From positions 46,207,097-46,271,096 of the forward strand of contig NC_077242.1 in assembly GCF_947179165.1 (NCBI RefSeq): 64,000 nt of DNA, given 5' to 3'. Under the pieces are notes generated by a model. It did not search any database, was not told the origin of the DNA, and worked only from the letters and a program-made list of their open reading frames with translations. The DNA comes from Solanum dulcamara. Taxonomy: Eukaryota; Streptophyta; Magnoliopsida; Solanales; Solanaceae. Below are positions 47,022 through 60,200 of this stretch, piece after piece (positions within the stretch are counted from its first letter, which is position 1; each line of letters begins with the position of its first letter). A program made the translations under genes and the position numbers.

Positions 47022-47183
47022 CATAGAAAATATACCAATTTATCCTGTAAAGGTAACATCCTAAGACAAGAAGGAAAGGTAACATCCTAAATGTCATATA
47101 GTCTCCTATTTATAGATGTGGTACACAACACACCGATAAACAAGACTCTACTAGACACGGTCTGTAGACATTCCGAGGACCAA

Positions 47184-47202
47184 ACTGCTCTGATACCACT
47201 TT
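47184..47202 (-). other. Primer-binding site of F
   Basis: The minus strand reads AAAGTGGTATCAGAGCAGT beside the LTR end, here ATGACA. Confidence 0.82.
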
Positions 47203-50179
47203 TGTCATAATCCAACCCCGTAGGCCATGACTAATGCCTGAGTTGGACACCCATATGTACCTTTAACCCAATTAGCATATTAACAGATTAAACAAATATT
47301 AACATCAAACAAGTACGCTAGATCAAATAGAAATAGAAGTAGTATGGAAATGCCGCTACAGTCATCACTGAGTACAAAATCCCAAACCATATACAGAACC
47401 CACAACAAATATCTACAAACATCTATAAAAAGATAATCTAGTCATAGGACGGGATAGGGCCCCATTGTACCCCTTAGCAATGTATACATATAGCAGAAAG
47501 AGTCAGTACCAAAATATAAGCTCCGAACAAGGGAGCACTGTTAATGAATCAACGGATATCCTAAGTGGAATAATCGACAAATTGAACTTCTGTACCTGCA
47601 GGCATGTAATACAACCCCCGAAGAAAGGGGGTCAGTACGAAAAATGTACCGAATATGTAAAGCATGAACTGTAATAAATAAAACCGTAATCTAAATAGTA
47701 TGTGCAGAAAATGAACTAAATATCCAGAACATCAAAATACTTATCATAATCATAAATCACATATGCAAAGTCATATGCCATATCCGGCCCCATTGTGTGG
47801 GACTCAGTGAACAAAATATGGTCGCCACCCCATCACTGGTGCCACAGCACAACATAACTTCAGAGTAGGAAATATCTCCGTAATAGATTATATCATATCA
47901 GATGACCATATCATATCATATCATATCATATCTGATCATATCATATCATATCATGTTATTAGACATCAGTAAATGTGTACATGGAAGAACATAACTCTAC
48001 AAACACATGTACATAGTGTACCTACCCCCTCACATCGGGGCATGATGAATAATGCAAAGAAATATGCTTGATAACATATCCTGGCCTAGGCTCAGTGAAA
48101 GAGTAGTTACAGTATGCACAAGTAGAGTAGTGAGAAACTAAATATAATTTAAAATATAAAATATTTATACAGACTCGATAGCATAGTTTCGATAACAAAT
48201 CATATATAAAAGTACTTGAGTAATAATAGTAGTGCAAGTCTTTCAAATGTCACGATAGTCTATGTAAAAATAGTTTTCTAAAATTATCTCTATATTCCAA
48301 ATATATTATGGGACTTACCAGAATAATTAGTTGTATAATATATGGAAGAGTAGCAAAGAGTTTTTTTCAAATTTTACCTAGCATAAGCCAAATAGAATAA
48401 CAAAGAAAAATTCAGAATAATGGAGCCTACCTCGGTCAAATGAGGTGGCGTATCTAAATTATGCGCGTTAAATTTTATAACGTTATTTATAAGAGTTTCA
48501 AGGTAGTCGGGTCCTATTTGTGTAAATTCTAGAAGTTTAGACAATTTTTCAAAAATATTCATAAATACTTAATTCAATTCTACTGAATAGAAAAAGGGTC
48601 AAATTTAGGTGTCGATTTCGAAGAGTAAAGTCATCTTCGAGGCTCGTATCCAAACCTATTGCACCTAATACATGCCAAGAGAAGAAAAGGTAAAGTTTTA
48701 CATACCTTATTGTCCTTTTACGGTTGTCCAAATTCAATTCCCATTTCCTCCAAAATCTACAATTGGTCACATTTACCAATTACTATTCATAAAACTTTAA
48801 GAATTCCATTCTAACCAATACTTATCTACAAAAATTTCGATAGCATCTCCCCTATATATACAACCACCACGAGATTTCAACTCGGCCACGATATCAACAA
48901 CCATGCCAACAACACCACCAATACCATCAATAATCAATTTAAAACGCATCACCACATAAACTAATTTCTTTTCCAAATAGTGCAATAATTTCCAATCTAA
49001 TTTTGCACTTTCAAATAATATATGAATATTTTATGTTCATAAATGACTTTAAACTCATTCAAACATAGGTGAAAGTTTTCCAAGCCAGCTATCCAATATT
49101 CATAAATTCCATATATCACCTAAAAGCTCCATAAATGCAACAAAGCTACTATAATTCATTTTCTTCTTTCAATTTCATAATCAACAACAACAATCCACAC
49201 TTTAACAACTTTATTTCTATAATATTATGAAATCATACTATAAGGATACAATTTCCTACAATCTATTTCAATACCTACTTAAATTATTCAAGCTTCAGTT
49301 ATATTTCAAGAATCACAACAACAATTAACAAACTATACAAACTTAATGTTTTTCCATTTCATCACCTAACTCATATTTCCAACTTCAAATAAATTTATTC
49401 AACTTCCAATTCCAATATAAAATTTTTACCATAACTACTACTCCATAACTACTACTAAAATACTACACAAAAATTTAATTCATCTTGTCTCCACAATCTT
49501 CATATACATGGATTTATACATATGTAAAACCCACCATGCAAACTTCCATATTTCCATAAATTCTACACATCTTTACATACTACAACATAAACAACCTTCA
49601 TAACATAATAAAAAGGAATTAATTCTTACCTTTTTCCTTCTAACTTTTTCACTCCAAAATCAATAAAACAAGCCTCCAATCTTCCAAAATAACTCCACCA
49701 TGTTATAGAGGATCCTTGAATTAGTGGAAATACTAGAAAAAAATAATTTTTGGGATGAAATTTCAAGGGGTAATTTTTTGTTCACCTTGACCAATTTCCC
49801 TCTTTGTTTTCCTTAGAAATTTTCTTCTTCTTCTATCAACTTTCAAACTCTTGAAAGTTCTAGGAGCTAGATATTATAAAGACCCCCATGTAAAATTCTG
49901 AATTTTCCCCTCACCTTTTTGTAATATTTCCAAATTGAAATTCTAATTTTGTCCTTAACCTTTTATAGTATTTCCACATGTGAAATTCCAATTTTACCCT
50001 TAATCTTTTCTAGTATTTTCACTTTAAAATTCCAATTTTACCCTTCAACTTTTCTAATATTTCCACATTCCAATTTAGTCATAAGAATTTTGTATCCAAA
50101 AAGATCAAACATAGCCTTGCTCTTGACTTGTTACCATTATCCCCAAAATGTCCTAATGTGAAAAATACGGGTTATAACA
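47203..50179 (-). repeat. 5' LTR of F (2977 bp)
   Basis: Plus-strand ends TGTCATAATCC and CGGGTTATAACA. Homologous throughout to 39645-42469, with an extra segment of about 127 bases near 48510-48640 and a longer (ATATC)n run. It lies 10 bases from the LTR end of element G, next to G's primer site. No gene inside. Confidence 0.9.
47888..47955. repeat. (ATATC)n microsatellite, second F LTR
   Basis: Interrupted pentamer run corresponding to 40337-40386. Confidence 0.85.
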
Positions 50180-50405
50180 TGGATCATGAAAAACTTGATA
50201 TCAGAAGAGAGGTTTTGAGATGGTCTTCAAAGTCCAATATATCGCATCAAATAGGTACTTGTTAATGGTTATGAAAGATGCCACAACTATAAATAGGAGA
50301 GTATGGGACGTTTAGGAAAGTCTTCCCTTCTTTCATGATTCATGTCGTGCCTTAGAGTGTCCTAAGTTGTCCTCCAACTAATGACTGATTTTATGTTCTT
50401 TAGAT

Positions 50406-51540
50406 AATTCTTCGTGGAAGAGAAAATCCAATAGCAAGGGTTGACGATGAGGATCAAGCACCTCCAATTCCAGATGTCCCACACCATGAGGAAGGGGTAA
50501 CCGATGCAGAATTTTGCAATATCATTACATTGTTAGCCAAAGACGTAGCCAACCAAGGGCATCAAGGTGGTCCTCCCCCAACAAATGCAAAATTCGGCCT
50601 CTTGGATTCTAGATTTCCAAAGGATAAATCTGCCCGAGTTTGATGATTCTAAACTAGATAAGGACCCTATGAAGTTATTTGATGAGGTGTATCGGATTAT
50701 GGCTATCATAGGTGTGACACCAAATGAGAAGGATGAGCTAGTGGCTTATCCACTCAAAGGCATGGGTCAAGTATTGTACGAACAATGGGTTGTCGAAAGA
50801 GATGAAGAAATGGGGTCGATAGGATGGAAAGAGTCCAAAGGTGCCTTCCTAGACCGCTTCTTTCCATTGGATCTAAGGGAGGAAAAAATCCAATAGTTCA
50901 TCAACCTCCATCAAGGGAGTATGCCTTCATTCACTAAGTTGTCCAAGTATGCTACCTTCAGGGTCTCTGACCCAAGCGCCAGGATGAACAAGTTTATTTT
51001 TAGCATATCAAGCTTGGTGTCTAAAGAGTGCAAAATATCCATGTTGGTCAAGGACATGGACAACTCCCGATTAATCACTTATGCAGAGCAAATTGAAGAG
51101 GAGAAGTTGAGGAAGAGATCAAGGGGGTTCAAGAAAGCTAGAGTAGATGGTGGAGGGTTCAACATTCAAAGGTTCGGTTATGGTAATAATGGAAAAGGCC
51201 CAGGTGGGCAATGGTTTGTGGGAAAAGGTTCTACTAATACTCCTCCTCCTAAGTTCAACAAGGACAAGAAAACTAATCCAATGGTCCCAATAGAAAATGT
51301 TGGTGCCCAAGTTTTTCCACCATGTAAGAAGTTTGGGAAGAGCCATAAAGAGGAGTGCTTGGTGGGCTCAAATGCGTACTTTAAATATGGCAAACTGGGG
51401 CATTATGCTCAGGATTGTAGAGGTTATGGTGGTGGTAGGATTCAAGGCCAAGTTGCTCATGGCCAACAAACTCAAGGTGGTGGCCGATGCACCAACCATT
51501 TTTATACTTTGCATGGGAGGCAAGAGGTTGAGGAAACACC
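50406..51540 (+). pseudogene. gag of element G
   Basis: The N-terminus reads ILRGRENPIARVDDEDQAPP without a visible ATG; relatives start MPPRR or similar. TDAEFCNIITLLAKDVANQG is the first helix. After a frame change 50567-50896 gives INLPEFDDSKLDKDPMKLFD, VYRIMAIIGVTPNEKDELVA and FLDRFFPLDLREEKIQ, the capsid core. From 50921 a 318-codon open frame covers the rest of gag: TKLSKYATFRVSDPSARMNK, an Arg/Gly-rich region and the nucleocapsid. There the knuckle reads YFKYGKLGHYAQDC; both leading Cys are Tyr (G-to-A changes), so zinc binding is lost. Confidence 0.88.
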
Positions 51541-51877
51541 AAATATTGTTACCGATATGTTAATGGTCTTCACTTTTGATGTATATGAATTGTTGGATCC
51601 GGATGCAAACTTATCATTTGTTACTCCATTCTTGGAAAATAGGTTTGATAGGTTGCCCAAAATTTTAGTAGAACCTTATTTGGTGTCTACCCTTGTAGGT
51701 GAGTCGGTTGTGGCTAGAAAAGCTTATAAGGGTTATCTCGTGTCCATCATACATAGAGTTAACCCTTGTGATCTAGTAGAGATTGACATGGTAGACTTCG
51801 ATATTATACATGGGAAGGATTGGTTACATGCATTTGATGCTTTCATAGATTGTAGGACATATCGAGTCAAGTTCTAA
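51541..51877 (+). pseudogene. Protease of element G
   Basis: In frame with gag at the end of the 318-codon open frame: NIVTDMLMVFTFDVYELLDP, DANLSFVTPFLENRFD, LVSTLVGESVVARKAYKGYL, DFDIIHGKDWLHAFDAFIDC. The active-site triplet is DPD where the lineage has DPG. The domain is otherwise complete, which makes this the longest surviving reading frame of the window. Confidence 0.87.
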
Positions 51878-51959
51878 TTTCCAAAATGATTCAGTTCTTG
51901 AATGGGAGGATCGTGATTCGGTGGTGAAGAGTAAGTTGATTTCTTGTCTTAAGGCTTAA

Positions 51960-52985
51960 AAATTGATTTCTATATTTACCACATGAGGGTTAGGGATGTC
52001 TACTCCAAAATTCCTCATTTTGAGTCAGTTCCAATAGTCAAAGAGTTTCTCGATGTCTTTTCTGATGATCTTCTTAGTATCCCTCCCGAAAGGGAAGTTA
52101 ATTTTGGTTTCGATCTCCTCCCCATTACCGAACCTATCTCTATTCCTCCTTACCGGATGGCTCCGACAAAATTGAAAGAGTTGAAGGAACAATTAAAAGA
52201 CTTGTTATAAAAGGGGTTAATAAGGCCAAGTATTTTATTATTGGGTGTTCCCGTGCTATTTGTAAGGAAAAAGGATGGGTCCCTTTGAATGTGCATAGAC
52301 TACCGGTAATTAAATAAGGTGACTATTAAGTATGAGCACCTAACCCCTAGAATTGATGACTTGTTTAATCAATTGCAAGGTACAGGTCACTTATCCAAGA
52401 TTGATTTTTGGTTCGGCTATCACTAACTAAGGGTAAGGAAGTGTGACATTCCCAAAATGAATTTTCGGATAAGGTATGGTCACTTTAAGTTTGTGGTGAT
52501 GAATCTTGGGTTGACGAATGCGTAGGCGGTGTTTATGTATTTAATGAATAGGGTGTGCAAACCCTACCTTGATACTTTTATTATGGTCTTCATTGACGAT
52601 ATTTTGATCTACTATCAGAGTGAGAAAGAGCATAAGAACCATTTGAGGGTTGTGCATCAAACGTTGAAGGATAAGCAATTGTTTACAAAATTTAGTAAGA
52701 GTGAATTTTGGTTGAAGTAGGTGTCAATGGGATCAAGGTTGATCCTAAGAAAATGGAGGTGGTCAAGAATTGTCCTAAGCCATTTTCTCCTTCAAAAATT
52801 AGGATCTTCTTGGGTCTAGCTAGGTACTATAGAAGGTTTGCTGAAGGGTTTTCTTTCATCTCATCTTCTATGATGAAATTGACCTAAAAGAAAGCAAAGT
52901 TCATATCGATGGATGAGTGTGAAAAGAGTTTCCAAATCTTGAAAGATCGACTTACCTCTGCTCTTATTTTGACCCTACCAAAAGT
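51960..52985 (+). pseudogene. Reverse transcriptase of element G
   Basis: In order: FLDVFSDDLLSIPPEREVNF, PPYRMAPTKLKELKEQLKDL, then stops, [46 protein letters not shown], and the frame 52529-52720 with [20 protein letters not shown] (catalytic Asp pair intact) and [32 protein letters not shown] and YYRRFAEGFSFISSSMMKLT complete the connection. About six stops or shifts. Confidence 0.88.
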
Positions 52986-53345
52986 ATAAGAAGGGTTTAT
53001 GGTTTATTGTGATAATTCAAAGATTTGTTTGGGTTGTGTCTTAGTGAAAAATGGCAAGGTCTTAGCCTATGCTTCTAGGAAATTGAAAGTACATGAGCAT
53101 AACTACCCTACTCATGATCTTGAATTGGTAGTCGTTGCTTCTGCTCTAAAGATTTTGTGGCACTACCTCCGTGGGATGCATGTAGATGTGTGCATCGACC
53201 ACTAAAGCCTCTAATATGTGTTCACTCAAAAGGACATCAATATAAGACAAAAGAGGTGGCTAGAAATCCTCAAGGTCTACGATATGAGTATGCATTATCA
53301 TCTGGGGAAAGCCAACGTGATTGCCGATGATCTTAGTAGAGTGTC
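52986..53345 (+). pseudogene. RNase H of element G
   Basis: [20 protein letters not shown] holds the first catalytic Asp (usual form VYxDAS; here CDNS). [40 protein letters not shown] and VDVCIDH follow, then a stop where relatives have HKSLQY. RRWLEILKVYDMSMHYHLGK and NVIADDLSR close the domain. Nearly complete apart from that stop. Confidence 0.87.
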
Positions 53346-54489
53346 AATAGGGAGCGTGGCCTATGATGATAATGGAAAGAGCAAGTTGGTAAAAGATGTT
53401 CACCGATTGCCTAGATTAGGGGTAAATTTTTGTGGTACCGATGATGGTGGTATGGTTGTTCAAAATGGGTCTGAATCCTCATTGGTTGTGGATGTTAAGT
53501 CAAACAAGGCCTTGACCGACACTTGTAGAGTTAAAGAAGTTAGTAAAGGAAAAAAAGATAGGGGTCTTTTCACAAGGGGGATATGGGGTGCTATTTACCA
53601 AGGTTGATTATCAGTTACAGATGTGGACGGCGTAAGGAATCTGATCTTGATGGAGGCTCATGAATCTACATACTCCATTCATCCCAGTTTATCGAAAATA
53701 TACCAAGACGTAAAAAAGTTCTATTGGTGGAGTGGCATAAAGAAGGACAAATCATGGTTCTTGTCCGAATTACCAATAAGTGAAGGCCGAACATTAAAGG
53801 TCAGGTAACCTAGACCAAGTCATTGAAATCCCTACTTGGAAGCAAGAAGATGTGAATATGGATTTTTAGTGGTTTTGCCTCACACCCGGAAGAGTCATGA
53901 TTTGATTTGGGTGATTATTGATAGAATGACCAAGTTGGGTCAGTTTCTACTGGTTAAGACTTCCTGTAGTTCTGAAGACTATGCCAAGTTGTATATTTGG
54001 GAGTTGGTGAGGTTATATGGTGTGTCATTGTCCATTATTTAGGATTAAGGTACCCAATTCACTTCTCACTTTTGGAGATCATTTCAAAATGGCCTCAGCA
54101 CTAAGATAAAGTTGAGCACCACATTCGATCGTCAAATAGATGGACAAGCCAAAAGAATAATTCAAACACTAGAGTATAAGTTAAGGGCTTGTGTGCTGGA
54201 GTTTAAAGGAAATTGGGATGATCACCTATCGATGATTGAGTTTTCCTATACTAATTGTTACCAATCAAGTATTGATATGGCGCCCTTTGAGGCTTTGTAT
54301 GGGAGACGATGTAGATCCCCAATTGGTTGGTTCGAAGTAGGTGAGTTGATTTTTCTCGGCCCTAATTTGATACTTGATTCTTTAGAGAATGTGAAAATCA
54401 TTAGAGAAAGGCTGAGGACTACTCAAAGTCATCAAAAGTCCTATTCTGACACCAGAAGGAGGGATCTTGAGTGTTATGTGGATGATTAG
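53346..54489 (+). pseudogene. Integrase of element G
   Basis: After a spacer (GSVAYDD to SKGKKDRG) the zinc finger has ILMEAHESTYSIHPSLSKIY (both His) and FYWWSGIKKD, but the two Cys of the HHCC motif are not visible. Core: WVIIDRMTKLGQFLLV (first Asp), YGVSLSII then stops at the ISDRGTQF position (second Asp kept between two stops), TSHFWRSFQ, DGQAKRIIQTLEYKLRACVL (Glu kept). NWDDHLSMIEFSYTNCYQSS and MAPFEALYGRRCRSPIGWFE end the core. Inactive as it stands. Confidence 0.87.
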
Positions 54490-54879
54490 GTGAATTTGAA
54501 GGTTTCACCCATGAAGGGTGTGGTTCGGTTTGGTAAGAAAGGGAAACTGAGCCCTAGGTATGTAGGGCCTTATAGAATCTTAAAGCGGGTTGGCAAAGTT
54601 GCTTATGAGTTGGAATTACCTTTAAAAATTCAAATGGTTCATCCGGTGTTTCATGTGTCTATGTTGAGGAAATATGTGGGATATCCTAGTTCCATTATGC
54701 CTTTAGAGATAGTGAATGTTGAAGAGAATTCGACCTATAAAGAGGTTCTGATTGAAATTTTAGATAGGCAAGTCAAGATATTGAGGAACAAAGAAGTTGC
54801 ATCCGTTAAAGTTCTTTGGAGGTATCAACAAGTTGAAAGTTCTACAAGGAAAGGGGAAGAGGATATGATGAAGCATTAA
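54490..54879 (+). pseudogene. Integrase C-terminus and tail of element G
   Basis: Open frame with LKVSPMKGVVRFGKKGKLSP, RYVGPYRILKRVGKVAYELE, VHPVFHVSMLRKYVGYPSSI, YKEVLIEILDRQVKILRNKE and VASVKVLWRYQQVESSTRKG. The typical end WExExDMxxxYPxLF is altered (SSTRKGEEDMMKH), then a stop. A stop at 54487 separates it from the core. Confidence 0.87.
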
Positions 54880-55115
54880 CCTCATTCTTTTCACCCTACT
54901 CAAGCCTAAGGTATTAAGTCATCCTTGCTAAATTACTTGAAATATTTGCATTTAATTTTTTTTACTATCATATGCATGCATAGTTATGAATTGTGTTTTG
55001 AATGATGTTTTAAAATTGCACAATTGATTTCATGAAGAGCTGTTAGTTTACACTCTACTCTACTCAAGCTAAATCTTGTCTCATTAGAGGATGAATGTTC
55101 CCAAGAAAGAGATAT
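54880..55115 (+). other. 3' untranslated part and decayed polypurine tract of G
   Basis: No gene. GAGGATGAATGTTCCCAAGA at about 55088 is the conserved block before the tract; the tract itself has decayed to AAGAAAGAGATAT before TGTAAGG. Confidence 0.65.
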
Positions 55116-57206
55116 TGTAAGGTACCTGGGTTTTAAGGGTTAGAATATGTCATAATAAGGTAAAATAGAGAGAAAATGGCTTCGGAAAATTTTTCGGACT
55201 TGTATTTCGTGAGATGAAATTTTTAAAAAATTGGCCAAAATAGAAGACTTTGCAACCAGGCCGCGTCGCAGAGCTGTTCCGCGATAGAGCAAATTTGTCT
55301 GAGCTTGATTTACCTATTTTGGAAAAAATGAACTGAAATGGAACACCTCCGCATCGCGAACGTGTCCCTAGATAGTTTAAATTTGTGCGAAAATTTTCAA
55401 ATTTAAGTAATGACAACTTGGACATTTCCCTGAAAGTGTGTAGGCAGGTTTTGATGATTTATGGGGTTATTTTCCACCCTTGTCAATACCTAGAACCCTA
55501 GAATTCAATCCTTCTAATTCCCAAATAATCTCCTACAAGATTACCTCTCAAGCTAAGGATTCAAGCTTCCCATTTAAGACCTAACATAAAAAATTCGTTT
55601 AGCCCATCAAGACTTCTCCAATTCTTCTTCAAGTACCTTTTCTAAGGTATGTGGGTTTTTTCATCCATGGATCCTTCCACCTATGGAGCCCAAAACCCTC
55701 TCCAACTAATTTCTTTAATTTCAAGTATTAATTCTTTATGGATACTTCTAATGTTTTCTTATTAGCATGAAGCATAATTGAAATTATGATTATTGACTGA
55801 AATTGCATGAAATTTGAATACTACCTATGAATGCCCAAATTTTCTATCTTGGGTTTATGAATCTTCAAATAGCTATTGTTCAATCCTTCTAAAATTTCTA
55901 GGTTATGGGTGAAATTATTGATATTATGTTTAAATAAGCATATATTACTACTCAATTGCATAAATTATTTAATTTTAAGTAATTTCCTATCTCAAGCTAT
56001 TATGGATATTTAAAATGAATTGTGGGTTATTTAAAGTATATTTTGAATTGACTCAATTGATAATGTTCATGCATGGTCCTTTTGAAAAGAATGTTTGAAG
56101 ATAAATTGAATAGAACCCACCTAGTTTTACTATATAACCAATCAAGTTTGACTGGAAAGCTTTTTGACTCCAAATGAAAGTTATAAAGTAAATATTTTTG
56201 TAAAGGGAGACTTATGATGAAATGATTGAATGATGAAAGGGCTTCTTAGCTAGAGCAAGGTTTCAATGTGAAAGGAAAATTCTCGCATTTAATCAAATAA
56301 AAAGTTTTAATGAGCTATTCCACCTAATAATTATTTGATATCTAAATGTATTCTGTGGGATTGACCTAGAACCAAATGTAGCATGTAGATGGGGAATCGA
56401 CCAAAGGGGTCCTTAAGTAAATTCTCATGTTGCATTAACTATGTGCCACCATAGGAGACCATGTAGGCTAGGCCTTTGTAGCCATCAAATGTTAAATAAA
56501 TGAATGTAAAATGAACGGAGTTTTACCCGGTAAGTAGTCTCCCATGCCAACATCGCGGATTATGTTGGATTTCATGTAATAGCTCGCATGGTCTTAAATG
56601 TCGGTTATGGTGATCCTACCACATATGTATGATTTAAATGCTATCTACTTGATTTCTCATGCATGGATTCACTCGTGTACTTTACCTTATGAATGTCTTA
56701 ATATTTTTATCATGTTGCATGCCTACATACTTAGTACATTCAAAGTACTAACACATACTTTTGCCTACATAATATCACCATGTAGGAACTGTCGTTGCGC
56801 CATACAATCCTCCCCTTGGCTAGATTGTTCGTTAAAGGATACCACTATTAGTGAGTTCCCATGGTTCGGGAACAATACCCTTTTTTCCTTCTAGCTTATG
56901 TTATATTTAGAAACTTGAGTTACATTTTGTTTTATCGACTTAATATTGAGGGTGAGCTAGGGACATGTCATAGACCTCGCCAAGTCTTTAATGTAGAAGG
57001 TATTGTTGGACATAGTAAATAATGTTATGTTGACTCTGACTCTTATTGAATGTGGAATCCTTAGTCCCTCTATTCCTTTGTGTTTCCACTTGATTTTGTG
57101 ATCATTACCGATGAGATGCTCAATAAATGTTAAGAGGCTTGGGTGAGGTACCTCCGAGTTCTTCATTCTCCATGTCACGTCTAGGCATTAGGATTTGGTC
57201 GTGAAA
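55116..57206 (+). repeat. 3' LTR of element G (2091 bp)
   Basis: It starts TGTAAGGTACCTGGG after the decayed tract and ends near TTTGGTCGTGAAA, aligned by eye with CGTCGGGTCATGACA of element B. Its last bases match the stub at 50180-50189. It contains no gene; the frame at 56598-56894 has no family motif. Confidence 0.8.
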
Positions 57207-57278
57207 ACGTTAAACATCTGGGACACCACCACGGGCCGTGATGATCATCACGGATTGGGACGGGTCCTCCGTGGTGGG
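57207..57278. repeat. Fragment of a B-type LTR with nested palindromes
   Basis: ACACCACCACGGGCCGTGAT to GGGTCCTCCGTGGTGGG corresponds to about 30868-30945 in the LTR of B. It keeps CG where B has TG or CA. It contains a perfect 18-base palindrome (57236-57253) inside the pair CCACCACGG (57226-57234) and CCGTGGTGG (57269-57277). Element 4 starts one base after the outer arm. Confidence 0.7.
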
Positions 57279-60200
57279 TTTCAGGACCCAAACCCGCAGG
57301 CTGCGACTGGGGTCTAATCTAGACCCCTCGTATACATATCTATCAGTTGTGGTCATATTAAACTATAAATAAAATAATATCATGTAACAGAGCTCCACTG
57401 GGCGATAACATTTTCATAAACCTGTAGCCCTTTTCATTTGTATCACAACATGACAGGGCACGCAAGCCGACAAGGCTGCCATAACATATTAACATATATC
57501 ATATATCATGTAGGCCCAACTGATGCAAACTGATACACACAACCCACATAAACATATGTCTACAGACCTCTAAGAATAGTAACAGAACATATGGTGGGAT
57601 AGGGCTCCCGCCGTACCCCTGAATGCACAAATGTATACATTTAGTGACCAGTATAAACAATTAGGCTCTAGAACAGTGAAGCACTTCCGATATAGTTGAG
57701 AGGAACTCCTAAGCTGATGGATCTCCAGAATAAACATCTGTACCTGCGGGCATGAAATGCAGCACCCCCCCTCCCCGAAAAAAGGGGGTCATTATGATAT
57801 ATGTACTGAGTATGTAAAGCATAACACATCATAACTAAGATCATAACTAAAATAGGGATGCAGGGGACAAGTATACCAATTAACAAATTACTGTACCTGC
57901 ACCTTAGAACACGTAATCCTATACACCATCATATACTGTACCCGACCCTCTAGTAAACTCGGTGTTATAGTCATATTCTCATATTCACATATCATCGTAT
58001 CATCATGCATTTCATTTCATCATATCATTGTATATGGTATCATATCATCGTATACGATATCACATCATCATATATGGTATCATATCCTCGTACACGGTAT
58101 AATATTATCACGCATGTCATCATATTACACCTTGTTCACTATGGGGATCGGGGTCACAATGTATCACTCTAATCTCATAAGCATGCCTACATAAAATATC
58201 CGGCCCTTTAGTGAGAGACTCGGTGAATAGAGTGGTGTACGTCTATAGCGTACCATCATAATATTCATATGTACCCGGCCCTCTAAGGAGGGACTCGATG
58301 TTCCTTCCTTATTTAACCACATATACTATCACAGTATTTCTGGCCCGGGACTCGGTGAATAATCATATTGTCATAACATATAACATATATCACACCTCAC
58401 GTACGGCATCATCAACTCGTGCGTGGAACTATACACAATCGGCTCGGTATGTGGTGAAAGAAGTAGTAAAACTATGCACGATAATGTTCCCGGCCCATCG
58501 TGGGACTCGAGGAAGAATGGGTTACAGTATGCACGAGTAGAGTAGTGAGAAACCATATGCAACGAAGTTATTATTCGAGACTCGATGAAATAGTCAAGTG
58601 AACCGTCACTGAAGACTAGGAGAGTAATTATCCGAAGTACCCCTTTAGATGTCATTAGGGCTTTTATCAGTTGGGGCTTCAGGGATCACGGACACGCATC
58701 AAGATAATGCCACACCATTTATAAAATCAGAGATATAGTCTACGCAACCTGAACCACAATTTGTCTAGTCTAAGACTCAACTTACGCAATCAAAGGCATT
58801 TATCATTTCAAATCCTTTAAAAAGAGGAGTTGGTACCTCTACATACTATTCATTATATAGCAGGCTCGAGAATAGTAGTTTAACTACTTTCAGACTCTTA
58901 ATATTCAGAAGTGATTACAAGTCACGAGTTACTCTCAGAGCTCATAAATGTAATTACCTCTAAACCCATATCACATATCATTTTACTTAAAATTAAGTCA
59001 TTCTAAAGGAAAGAAGAGATAGGCTTTACATGTACTGGTTTTCATCACATAGAAGACTTAAAGGCAACGACTCAGCTATTGTAGGAGTTCTAATATCAAG
59101 AAGTAAATGAGAGTCTCCACTCATACTCAGGGCTTTACGAATGGATTGAATCCCAAATATCATATACATAGCATTTATAGCTTACATCTAAGATATGCCA
59201 AAAGAAAAGAAGAATAGCTCTACATACTTATTCCAAAAACACACCAAAAGAAAGCTTCACATACCTTGTCTGAGTTACTCCTTATCCTGTTCGCCTCGTC
59301 GTCCTTTGAATCTATCCAATAGCAGAGTAATATGCATATCAACTCTTCTTAACTTTCCAGCATCTTAGGTTAAACCTTAGTATTAATGGAATCTATTTCC
59401 TTAGTCGTTTCCTTGACTAGTTCTTTAGTTTGTTAAGGCGTTAACAAAAATTGGGAAGCACCTCCCCTATAATGTGTCCTATCCGAATTTCCAATTCGGT
59501 CCCTAATACCTACAGCCAACCAACAACAACAAACTGCAGCAATTCACACCAACAATATACAACATAAACTCCAAATGACTTATTCAAAAATACGATATCA
59601 CAATAGGGCGTCTAGCCTTTATTTTATAACGCCTTTAAATATACGCAATGGGTGTCATGTAGCTTCTATCAGAAGCACCCTAACCCACATTAGAACATAT
59701 TTAGGCCCTACAATAACAAGCCACACCCCTGCAGCAGCACCTCACAAGAGCAATACTTTATTTCGACGATAATTCAACTATAGCGACTCCAATTTAGTTT
59801 GTCTTCAACGTCCAGCATTTCTATACTATTTTCACGTTTCCAGACACACACACAAGGTGTAAAATACACTCCATAACAATAACATAAATTCCAAATTGAA
59901 AGAATAAACATTACCTTACCCAAAATTGGCCAAAATTGTCAAATCGCAACTCGGAACTTCTTCAACGCGCTGAACTTGAGCGGGCTATTTGTGCGACTTC
60001 CTCGCTGCCCCAAATTGGATTTTCTCATTATTAAACATCATCATATAACCATGGGATACCATAACTAATTAATTCATAGAACGAAATGCGGAGGCTTACC
60101 TCCAATAGGCCTAATCCGTAGCCCCTCTCTCTTGTCTCCAACGTTTTTCTCTTCTTCTTTCTTCCATGTTTCCAATTATAAAGCTGAAGTTTTGGTTTCT

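Larger units (their letters stand above)
42470..47202 (-). mobile_element. Gypsy F internal region, with RNase H deleted
   Basis: Minus-strand internal region between LTRs 47203-50179 and 39645-42469: primer site, gag, protease, RT, integrase, C-terminal tail, polypurine tract. Compared with F' about 415 bases covering RNase H and its borders are missing at 43990. Everything is degenerate. Together with F' it forms the order LTR-internal-LTR-internal, which suggests unequal recombination between LTRs. Confidence 0.85.
50180..57206 (+). mobile_element. Gypsy element G, full internal region, 5' LTR cut off
   Basis: Plus-strand Tekay-like gypsy element with gag, protease, RT, RNase H, integrase and C-terminal tail all recognisable, and a 3' LTR at 55116-57206. 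Of the 5' LTR only about 10 bases (TGGATCATGA) remain beside a decayed primer site (CTTGATATCAGAAGAG), because F/F' lies directly upstream. It is the most complete pol in the window but carries about fifteen stops or shifts. Confidence 0.87.
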
